A model generated the notes under the pieces. The model ran no database searches, was not told where the DNA came from, and saw nothing but the letters and a program-made list of their open reading frames with translations. From Malaya genurostris (taxonomy: Eukaryota > Arthropoda > Insecta > Diptera > Culicidae), in contig NC_080571.1 of NCBI RefSeq assembly GCF_030247185.1, forward strand, positions 70,780,172 to 70,844,171: a DNA stretch of 64,000 nt. The letters run 5' to 3'. Below are positions 43,901-51,000 of this stretch, one piece after another; position 1 is the first letter of the stretch, and the number at the start of each line of letters is the position of its first letter. The translations under genes and the position numbers were made by a program.

Positions 43901-45880
43901 TTGCAATAGACGTCTTGAGTTCAAATAATTGAATAGTTGGTTAAAAACCAGACATATTTTGCTTTCATGCATACAGGTAACTTTGCTGGAATTGTGTCAT
44001 TGCTCAGTTGCACGAGTGACACTTCATTTAAACGTTTCATTTTTCGCTTAGGGTGTATGTCATTGCTCAACAGTAACGTTTCATTACTCGTTTGTGGTGT
44101 GTGGTTTCGCTGGGTGTCATTGCTAAACTGCCAGCACGATAATTCAAAAATGGCAGTTTAGTTAAAAAAACAATCGATTAGTTGTACCAAATTTTAACCA
44201 ATCAAATTCAGAAAAACAACTAATATTTTAGTTGCTATGCGATCGCTGACTTTTCCGTGCGTTCATTATATCATGTTACAATACGAACAAAATTAAGGAA
44301 TTTGGTTGCGTATGCATTGTTTGCTAATATGCAAAAGAGAAAATCAATGAAAGTAACAAAATATTTTGTGCGGACTGTTTCACATGTTTTCTTCCTTGTA
44401 TTTTTTCCATAGTATTTTCAGGCACTCTCCGAAGATTATCGAAGCTTTTAACGAAGGATCATTAATATTACACTATTACTGAGTTAAACATTTTTCGATC
44501 AGAATATATAAAATCTTCTCTTGAATCGCTGTTTATAAAATTAATAAGTTTGTACCTTTTCTTTCTTGAAAATTAGCATTATGCTATAAAATCGTTTCAT
44601 TTGTCCAGGTTTACATCTTGAGGTTGTTCGTATCCAAAATTGATCTTTTAAGTAACTTTGAAATCATCATAATTGACTTTCGTTTAAATGATATTTTTCA
44701 AAATCTTCACAATGTAAAAATTTGTGGCAGACATCAAAATAGAATCGAATCAATTGTTCTGAAAGATTGTCAATTATGCACAAACAATCTTAGCGCTTTA
44801 AGCAAAGTAAGTTTGTAATTTCTCACAGTTTAGTGCACCATCTTTATTTTTGTATTTATTATGGAAACCTTAGGATTATTTAATTTTTAATGTAATCGTG
44901 CTCGGTCGTGTCTTGCATGCAACCCTTTGATTTTTTTGATAGAATTTTGAAAAAGATGGCTCAAGGCCAAAGGTATAGAGACCGCCTTTCAAAAAGTGTG
45001 GAACAAATAGACAGTTACAACATGACAAATCGGTTCCTCATTCGTGTCTCGTTTGATACAGTGTTGAAGTCGCCTCTAAGAGAAGTGTATATTGATAAAT
45101 TCAACAAAATGAAAGTTATTAAACTAAAACTTTCCTTCTGTATACACTGTATAAAACAATATGCTTAGATTAAACGTATCTCCATGTATCCCTAGTAGCA
45201 GGTAACAATCAAAATTATACTCACATCGGCGTCTCTGCCGCATCGGGCACGGAAACACCCATTTGATTGAGGAATTTTCGCGTGAAATCATCACATCCGG
45301 TTATGGTGTACACGCGATCGAACAACTGCACCGTATGGTTAATGTTGAGATCCAGCAACGAGGTAAATTCCCCGTCATACGGTGCAGGACGTGGAATCCG
45401 CTGGCGCGTAACTAGGCAACCTTGCGGTATGCCGGAATTCATCGTACGCGGCTCACTGACTTGCATCGTGTTATCCTCGAGGTAATACAGAATTTTCACC
45501 TTCCGAATCTGATACGGAATGCGGTCGACTTCCGTCATCGTTTCCTGGAAAAATCCGTGGAAACACAGTACCTTACGGTCATAGGTTAGCCACGAGGGCA
45601 GTAGCGGACCTTGCCGCGGTGGATACAACGAAGGCAGACAATATTCCGGGCCATCGGTTGGCGAGTATACTTTTCCACCGATTCCCGGCCGTTTCTTTTC
45701 CGCTAACCTACAGATTCGGTTCCATCGGTCGAAGTGGTGTGATTTGTGAAATTTGGTCTGGCCGATCTGCAAATGTATAACAAACGGGTAGCATAAAAGC
45801 AGGAAATCCGAAAACTTCGATTCACCTACATCAGGAAATGTGTTTCCCGGGAGAAAAGGGAGTCCAGAACAGCGTAACAT
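34773..45880 (-). CDS. EFHC2: EFHC1/EFHC2-type protein with three DM10 domains
   Basis: Join (minus) 45880-45830, 45766-45225, 36654-36141, 36077-35748, 35688-35048, 34986-34773. This gives 2292 nt and 763 aa, every junction GT-AG and in frame. Three DM10 domains lie at about residues 74-187, 222-366 and 424-540. The family hallmarks are present: FLPGNTFPD then TKFHKSHHF at the N-terminus, a YDRKVLCF / YDRKVLRF opening of DM10-1 and -2, a GCDDFTRKFL or DCDEFTREYY close, and PPYNGWGTHEDS before DM10-3. The C-terminal 150 residues are helical with EF-hand-like pieces (for example LNRNERGDVEVKDFLAILD), but the calcium-binding loops look degenerate. These proteins are microtubule inner proteins of motile cilia and sperm flagella. 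In an insect, expression in testis and mechanosensory neurons is expected. The length fits EFHC2 better than the shorter EFHC1, but the insect gene may be equally related to both. Intron 2 is 8.6 kb. Confidence 0.95.
35048..35688 (-). CDS. EFHC2: EFHC exon 5
   Basis: 641 nt. It starts GGVFIKRARILLPDQDIF, the second half of DM10-3, and runs into the helical C-terminal part. It ends in phase 2 before GTATGC at 35047. Reading on past that donor adds only 13 codons before a stop. Intron 4 (35689-35747) is 59 nt. Confidence 0.94.
35748..36077 (-). CDS. EFHC2: EFHC exon 4
   Basis: 110 whole codons from YGIEEFQPIYGYSVRKNEF to ELMIRNSGFQ, covering the linker PPYNGWGTHEDSEGNC and the first half of DM10-3. 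Acceptor CCAG at 36081-36078; donor GTAAAT at 35747. Intron 3 (36078-36140) is 63 nt but contains stops. Confidence 0.94.
36141..36654 (-). CDS. EFHC2: EFHC exon 3
   Basis: 514 nt. After a TTTGTAG acceptor it reads (I)DPSTEQRKKQDAAKMAKRP and then all of DM10-2, ending EYYRSK before GTATAC. The start of the recognisable frame at MAKRP (36611) is internal; the upstream 14 codons are fixed by the phase-2 exit of exon 2. Confidence 0.94.
36775..37165 (-). pseudogene. mariner-like transposase C-terminal fragment
   Basis: On the minus strand, with frame breaks, it reads as a water-mark 'GPP...FF' loop (the SPDL-type block is decayed), then a KCSTFPKRMFW-type helix and ends GIGSFACRSVIA-MENTL. This matches the end of mariner/IS630-like transposases. 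No termini found. It lies at the 3' end of EFHC intron 2. Confidence 0.5.
37170..38505. other. EFHC intron 2, unassigned part
   Basis: No gene or clear element. 37230-37330 is built of 'tcgattcga' and 'cttcactcgaa' words and may be the remains of a MITE. Confidence 0.4.
38510..39159 (-). mobile_element. Tc1-like element, internally deleted, 650 bp
   Basis: Perfectly placed inverted ends (AGGAGTGTATCGAAAAGTAG at 38510; its near complement ending at 39159) with TA at 38508-38509 and 39160-39161. The minus strand encodes only the N-terminal part of a transposase. Confidence 0.88.
38660..39006 (-). pseudogene. Tc1-like transposase, DNA-binding part only
   Basis: Starts MSRIDPETRKKILHTWCSES, a helix-turn-helix with IAKRVKVHHTSVKNII, then a GRPR-like basic linker (decayed). 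After a frame break comes a second helix-turn-helix (STRDLAKQFNTSIGMIQKV). The DDE catalytic domain is missing. Confidence 0.75.
39488..40779 (+). mobile_element. mariner element, full length (1292 bp)
   Basis: Ends ACAGATCGGCTGAAAAGTTC and, reversed, ACAGTTCGGCTGAAAAGTTC, flanked by TA at 39486-39487 and 40780-40781. Length is normal for mariner. It encodes an almost complete transposase. It lies in EFHC intron 2 and inside copy 3 of the gag-only element. Confidence 0.95.
39667..40712 (+). pseudogene. mariner transposase, one stop and one frameshift
   Basis: Starts MEKKEFRVLMKHYFLMTKSA and has the N-terminal paired helix-turn-helix domain, the WVPREL linker and the DD34D catalytic set. D1 is in TMDETWLHHF, D2 in FHQDNAPCHKS and D3 in YSPDLAPCDFFLF. 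The frame is broken by a TAA at 40300-40302 where the family has Tyr, and by a small indel near 40380. Apart from these two lesions the protein is complete through IASDGKYVE, so this copy is young. About 345 codons would be the expected length. Confidence 0.92.
41617..41700. repeat. Fragment of a CAGTCACGTACCC-ended hAT MITE
   Basis: 'cagtcatgtacccagatggg' followed by 'ggggccctggcctctcccg' matches, in reverse, the right end of the MITE at 49378-49659. Only one end is present. Confidence 0.5.
41811..42060 (-). repeat. Second tRNA-related SINE family, (ATT)-tailed copy
   Basis: On the minus strand a box B-like GGTTCGATTCCC (42042-42031) is followed by about 150 bp, 'tattattattattgtc' and the 3' word 'ggtttcatcctccatg'. 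No convincing box A is left, so the head is truncated. The open frame across it is not a gene. Confidence 0.55.
42110..42725. repeat. GCGTTAC minisatellite
   Basis: About ten diverged units of roughly 55-60 bp, each with 'ggcgttacgaagcgttaca' or a near variant, then 'tgcgttacttttttgtaagtt'. No stable ORF. It sits between two copies of the SINE above. Confidence 0.8.
42735..42816 (-). repeat. SINE 3' end, truncated copy
   Basis: Almost identical over about 75 bp to 41811-41886 ('cagagtcaaaaccacataa', 'atggaggatgaaacc', 'gacaataataataatac'). Confidence 0.7.
42820..44600. other. EFHC intron 2, unassigned part
   Basis: Very AT-rich. Two short stretches (43195-43419 and 43937-44161, +) stay open but show no domain. 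43960-44130 repeats 'gtgtcattgctcaac'-like words. Confidence 0.35.
44610..44809 (+). other. Possible exon of an unrecognised, leucine/isoleucine-rich protein
   Basis: An open stretch on + is bounded by an acceptor-like TTTGTCCAG (ends 44609) and a donor GTAAGT (44810). It encodes hydrophobic-spaced sequence (LRLFVSKIDLLSNFEIIIID, then RIESIVLKDCQLCTNNLSAL) reminiscent of leucine-rich repeats. A further open stretch (44908-45168) does not join it in frame. It may be a decayed gene inside the EFHC intron, or chance in AT-rich DNA. Confidence 0.2.
45225..45766 (-). CDS. EFHC2: EFHC exon 2
   Basis: 542 nt, starting IGQTKFHKSHHFDRWNRICR, then a Pro-rich linker and all of DM10-1 (LPSWLTYDRKVLCFHGFFQE to FTRKFLNQMGV). 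Donor GTGAGT at 45224; exit phase 2. Its partner exon 3 lies 8.6 kb away. Confidence 0.94.
45767..45829 (-). other. EFHC intron 1, 63 nt, stop-free and in frame
   Basis: GTAGGT...TTTGCAG. Splicing joins ...GNTFPD to IGQTKFHK, matching the family. The intron has 21 sense codons and no stop, so retention would insert a hydrophobic 21-residue piece without breaking the frame. An alternative donor 4 nt in (GTGAAT) would shift the frame. Confidence 0.85.
45830..45880 (-). CDS. EFHC2: EFHC exon 1
   Basis: 17 codons: MLRCSGLPFLPGNTFPD. The LPGNTF motif is the conserved beginning of the EFHC family, which supports the ATG at 45880. Confidence 0.9.
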
Positions 45881-46136
45881 TTCAATAGGAAAATATCTTA
45901 AAAATAAAACGTGTTAGGCAGTTATTGCCGACTGATTGTTGATTAACTTCCTCTTTCGACACCCATACGTAAAAATAATTAAACGATTGTGACCAAAACA
46001 GGTATCATTTCCTTGGAAACAAACCGTTTCCAGGCATTTTCACACACAGGGGAAATGTGTTGCCAATCACACACTGAGGAAAAAGCAATTGAAAGCTTCA
46101 TAAGAATCAGATTTATGAACTAAGTAAAAATCAGTT
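45881..46136. promoter_or_regulatory. Probable EFHC upstream region
   Basis: Unique sequence upstream of the EFHC start. No TATA box at a convincing distance. Confidence 0.3.
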
Positions 46137-46144
46137 TCATTAGG

Positions 46145-46525
46145 CAGGCCCGTGCGCAGGGGGGGGGGGTTTGGGGTTTCAAACCCCCCCCCCCCCTCAA
46201 AGAAGAATTTTTTTTAAATTAAGTTTCATGAACAATGGAGTACTTATTATATTAAAGTGCAAATAACTTGACAATTCATACTACGTTTTCAGAATTTTTT
46301 TTACACTTTCAATATTGTGGATGGCGCAATTCTCTTTTTCAAATTTTGGCGCCTTTCCCACTTCTTTTATCGTTTTCGCTAAAAATTGTTCGACAAAATT
46401 GCCCCCACCCCTTTAATGATTTCTGCGCACGAGCCTGTCAGAATTCGTTTTAAATTGTCAATATAGTGGACACCCACCTCTCCCCTTGAAACCCCCCCCA
46501 TGGATGATTCCTGCGTACGGGCCTG
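46145..46525. mobile_element. hAT-type MITE, 381 bp, with 8-bp duplication TCATTAGG
   Basis: Ends CAGGCCCGTGCGCAGG and, reversed, CAGGCCCGTACGCAGG. TCATTAGG flanks both sides (46137-46144 and 46526-46533). Just inside the left end is a G11 run (46159-46169) and a C13 run (46184-46196) around 'tttggggtttcaaa', a strong hairpin. Non-coding. Confidence 0.88.
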
Positions 46526-46728
46526 TCATTAGGAGGTTGTTGGTTTCTTAATTGTTATATATGTATGGTATAATCGACGACTATAATTTTTGCTTTATAT
46601 GTTTCATCAATAGTCCGTAATGTGGAAATGTCGTAATCTTGTCATATGATTTTATTTTATTTTTGCAAACGAGGAAGGAGTTTCCGATCCGAATCTCGCA
46701 AATTTTATTATTCCAGCTTGGATACCAA

Positions 46729-46935
46729 GTCCCGGGTTGACGGTTCAATGCATAGGACGCTGGTCTTACAAGCCAGCTGTCGTATGTTCGAGCCCCGACC
46801 TGGAAGGATTCTTAGTGTCAGTAGGATCCATAGTACTAGCCATGCAATGATTCTGTACGCTAAGAATCGGCTGCGGTCTGTTGAAACAGGAAGGCCAAAT
46901 TCCACGGAAGGAATGTAATGCCAAGACTTTGCTTT
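46729..46935 (+). repeat. tRNA-derived SINE, full-length copy
   Basis: The head is like a tRNA with box A (GGTTCAATGCATAGG), an anticodon-arm-like CTGGTCTTACAAGCCAG and box B (GTTCGAGCCCC). A non-tRNA body ends '...aatgccaagactttgc'. The lack of an intact acceptor stem and the repeated body show a SINE, not a working tRNA gene. Other copies: 58497-58707 (reverse), and 18485-18590 and 32378-32425 (partial). Confidence 0.85.
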
Positions 46936-46939
46936 TTGA

Positions 46940-47590
46940 TACCAACTGCTAAAATTTACTTCGAAGAAGATTTTTTGTTAAGCATCATGCATCAACATTG
47001 TTTTATAACAAAAGGAAACTCATTTTTTTTTATTGAGGCGATAATTGGAAAGTAAGAGCAAATTCAGCAGCTGCAAAATTCATATGGGTGGTCTATAATG
47101 TAAATGAAACTGAAACAAACGTATCCCCAGCAATCCGTTTTTGTTTTATTTATTCGATCAGTTCTACTGTCAAATTTAAAACTGGTATACCGTTCTATTT
47201 TTTTCTATATTTGAAACACAGATAAAACGCTGCTGGGGCTGCCAGATTATTTTGTTATAATTTCTAGATTTAAATTTTAAAACTGACATAAATTATGCAT
47301 CTAGAACTATAACACTCCTGAATATGCCCTAAGGCAACTTTCTACTAGTTTTAATTATTCTGATAGGTCTATCCCGTCATCGTGTTGGTATTCGATGAAC
47401 CTTACCCCACATAAAATATGAATGAATTCAAAATGTTTTTTTTGTTCGATTGATTTTTATTTCTATTCAGTTTCAATACGCATGCACAGTTAAATATAAC
47501 ATCCCTAGTGAATGTGAACATTGCGGACTGTATTTCTCTATCCACTTGTGGACATTCACGATTGCAAACTTAGCTTCTGTATTATTCTAG
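46940..47590. other. Intergenic
   Basis: No gene or element recognised. Confidence 0.4.
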
Positions 47591-47592
47591 GA

Positions 47593-47598
47593 TTTATT
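47593..47598 (-). terminator. Candidate polyadenylation signal of the thioredoxin gene
   Basis: AATAAA on the minus strand, about 160 nt after the stop codon. Confidence 0.4.
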
Positions 47599-47756
47599 GG
47601 CATCAAAGGTATCAATCAATGTACCCTTAGTTCAATTGTTATTATAAGTCACATCACACAGTATGCCTATTTTCTTTTAGTGGTCAATGTTCAATCACAG
47701 CTCGGCTACCGATCACCGTTTTACACTAAGCACTAAGTCGGCGGAGTGACTAGGGA

Positions 47757-48041
47757 TTACTTTTTCCTCGCCAGTTTCCCGATCAGGCTCTCGATCATGT
47801 CCGCGTCGACCAAACCGATAAATTTGTCCACCACAACACCGTTTCGGAAGGCCAGCACGGCAGGTACAGCTTTCACCTCGAACGTTTGCACCAGCTCGGC
47901 GTTGTCGTCCACGTTCACGATCGCCAAATCGATGTCCTCCGAGGGTTCCAACATTTCCGCCATTTTGGGCGTGAGTATTTTACAGGGATCGCACCATTCC
48001 GCGTGAAAATTAACGATCACCGGATTGTCACTGTTGATAAC
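47757..48041 (-). CDS. Thioredoxin exon 2
   Basis: Acceptor CCACCCAG ends at 48042. 94 codons and stop (47759-47757), entering in phase 0 with VINSDNPVIVNFHAEWCDPC. It holds the active site, cis-Pro and C-terminal helix ending KLARKK. Confidence 0.95.
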   Translation of the reverse strand, partial: VINSDNPVIVNFHAEWCDPCKILTPKMAEMLEPSEDIDLAIVNVDDNAELVQTFEVKAVPAVLAFRNGVVVDKFIGLVDADMIESLIGKLARKK

Positions 48042-51000
48042 CTGGGTGGGGAAGAGAGAGAAAATACAAATAAAATTATGATGAAAGCGAACTGATTTTT
48101 TTTTAATTTATAAGATTCAAATGCACTGGCGCAAACAAGTTACCAATGAAAAGAGCAAATTTCAGAGATTCAATTTATTTTATTATATGTGCCATTTGAA
48201 ACGAATTGCCTAGATCGTTATCCCAAGACCAAATCAAAATATTGTTTTCTGAAAACAAAAACATTGGAAATGTTAACTCTTGGCAACGCTGCGAAAATTT
48301 TATCTATTGCAGAATAATCCTGTACTTTGTTAGCAAGAGCACGTATCTCGCAATCGCAAATAAAACGAGTATTTCATTCGTGCCTATAAAAGTTTAAAAG
48401 TACAACAAATGTTTTCGACTATTCTGTAGTGAGCAGTGCTAACTAAATCAGGGCTTGTATTGTGAATCCTCAAACGAACGAAGCAACAAAAAACATCTAC
48501 TGTGAACACTTTGCTTGACATAGCTGAATGAGAGACCTATATTAGAGAGAAACTGGATGCGTGAGAGTATATGCTACTGAGCAGACCAATTCCCCTTGCC
48601 AAGTAAATTGTCTGTGCTCTCAGTCTCAGTTAACACATGAACTAAGCAATCCATGACCATGTAATGAAATGAAGGGTTTGCTCTCGTTAGTATTGTACGA
48701 GAAAGAAGACCTTGCCTCACGGCGTGCTACAAGACGCGAAGCAAAGTCATATAGGCAATGTTTACGGTTTATTTTTAAAGTATAGGATTACAGAAAGCAT
48801 TTAAAAAAAATATGTTCGCATTCCAAGACCAAATTTGATCACATTCCAAATATACTTTAAACATTTTATAGCAGAAATTTTGCATTTGATCCCATTTTCA
48901 AAACGATCAATTTGTTTCTTGGGAGTTTATACTGTGTATATATCCTAGAAACACAAAAAGCAATGTTCTTTAAATTAATATTCATCGGAACTAAAAGAAT
49001 CTAGTTTCCTCATAGGCATCTACAATATGAGAACCATTCATCAAATGCTAACCTCATGAAGCATAGGTCTCAGCAAGCGGGCATATTCATGAACTAAAGA
49101 CCGAACGAAGCAGCTCTCCTTGCTTGGGTTGCGCTGTGAATTCTATCTGTCATACCAATGTGTGTGAATAGCACAAATGGTGAAACCCTTTTGTTCATAT
49201 TCGTTGCTTCAATTTGCAAGCCCTGCTAAATAAAGGCCAACTGAAGAGACCCAGATGAAACGTAAGAAATTAAAATTTAGTTATGTGTATTGCTACAAGA
49301 ATAGTTAATCTATTAATATACAGAAACACTTCAGTAGTACTCGATCTAAAATCGTATAAAAAAAAACCTGTTTTAATCAGGCCCGTACTCAGGATTTCGT
49401 TTCGGGAAGAGCCCAAAGATAAAAAATAATGTTACTGAAGATTGCTTATGTACCTAATTTTCGGTGTGCCTTTTACGGGTGTTTTTACCAGACACTCTCA
49501 ACTTTTACACTAGAACTGTTATTGTATTACATTTCTTTTCGTTTACTGTCTTGTTATTTCTGTAACATATGTCTAAGATCTTCTTAATAATTATATATCT
49601 GTTTTTGTTTTCAGGAGGGGCCAGGGCCTCTCCCCCCCCCCCCTCTGGGTACGTGACTGGTTTTAATCCACCTAGTGGTGTAATGATGCCTTTCTTATAT
49701 CAATCATACTATCATATAACGGGTGGCAACTAAAATTTTGGAATTTTTTTCGACCCCTGTATGCTCAACAACAAATGAGCTCAGAAAGAACTAAGAGTGT
49801 GTATGTGTTAGCTCTCTTTCTCCTCTTTCTGCTAGTATTTTCTGTTCTGTTCATGCTTGCTCAGTTTTGCTCAAAATGCCGTCGAAACAAGAAGTATTTC
49901 GCGAGCGCATTGTACAGTTCTACGAACTGCAAATCTCGGCAAATAGTATACGGTACAACATTTTAAAAGCAAAAATGTTGCGGCTTCGACAGTTTACAAT
50001 ATCCTAAGATGCCCAACGAGCAGTAAGGTAGTGGAAGACCAGCCAAAATTATGGACGCAAAAGGACTACGTTCTCTTTCTCGTGCCTTCAACAAGGATTC
50101 ACTGAGTTAAAGGGATGCCGCAAAAAAGTTCAATTGTTCTCACCAGTACATCTACAAAACATTGAAAAGACTCGGAATAAAGTACCGAAAGAAGACACGA
50201 GCCCCAGGATATACTGACGCACAGACTTTAACGCTGAATTCTCAATGCCGCTGGTTGATTAAAATTTTTTCCGGAAAAAGTTTTGTTTTGGATAACGAAA
50301 GTTACTCCCCTCTTTCGAAGACGCAGATTCCCGCAAACGATCGATACTATTCAACGGATAGTTCTACTGTACATCCGAACATAAAATATTAGTTTAAACC
50401 TAAGTTTGAACAGAAAGTGATGCTGTACATTGTCATTTCCGAGAAAGGCATTTCTCAGCCATGGTTCAAGCCATTTGGGTTGGCAATCAATCAAGATGTA
50501 TACCAGAACGAATGTTTGTAGAAAGTTTTGATCCCGTTTTTTCAAAAACATCGTGCTGATGGACAATACGTGTTTTGGCCGGAAAAAGCGTCTTCGCATT
50601 GCGCCAAAAACACTATCGTTCCTGAATACCCATTCGATCCCATTTGTACCCAAAAACCACAACCCGATAAATCTACCTCAGTGTCGCCTAATCGAAGATT
50701 TCTTCGGGGTTTTGAGTTCCTTGGTGTACAAAAATAACTGGAGAGCCACGAATTGCTAACAGTTGATTGGTAGAATCAAGAGATGCATTCGCAAAGTTGA
50801 CATGAAGGCCGTACAACGCTCCTGTTCCGACATCAAACGGAAGCTTCGCCGAACATCCATTTACGGACGGTTTTCAAATGTTCACTATTTTTTTTCAACA
50901 ATGAACAATGTATCTTTAATTTCAATAAATCAGATCTTCTCCAAGTATGTTTGTCTTTTTTTGACAGCTTGAGAAAGAAATTCCAAAATTTTAGTCGGTT

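Noticed and set aside
45767..45829. EFHC exons 1 and 2 as one uninterrupted exon
   Set aside because: Removing the 63-nt GT-AG segment restores the conserved spacing between LPGNTF and TKFHKSHHF.
46729..46803. A tRNA-Val-like gene
   Set aside because: Boxes A and B and an anticodon arm are visible, but there is no paired acceptor stem, and the same head plus body recurs at 58497-58707; it is a SINE.
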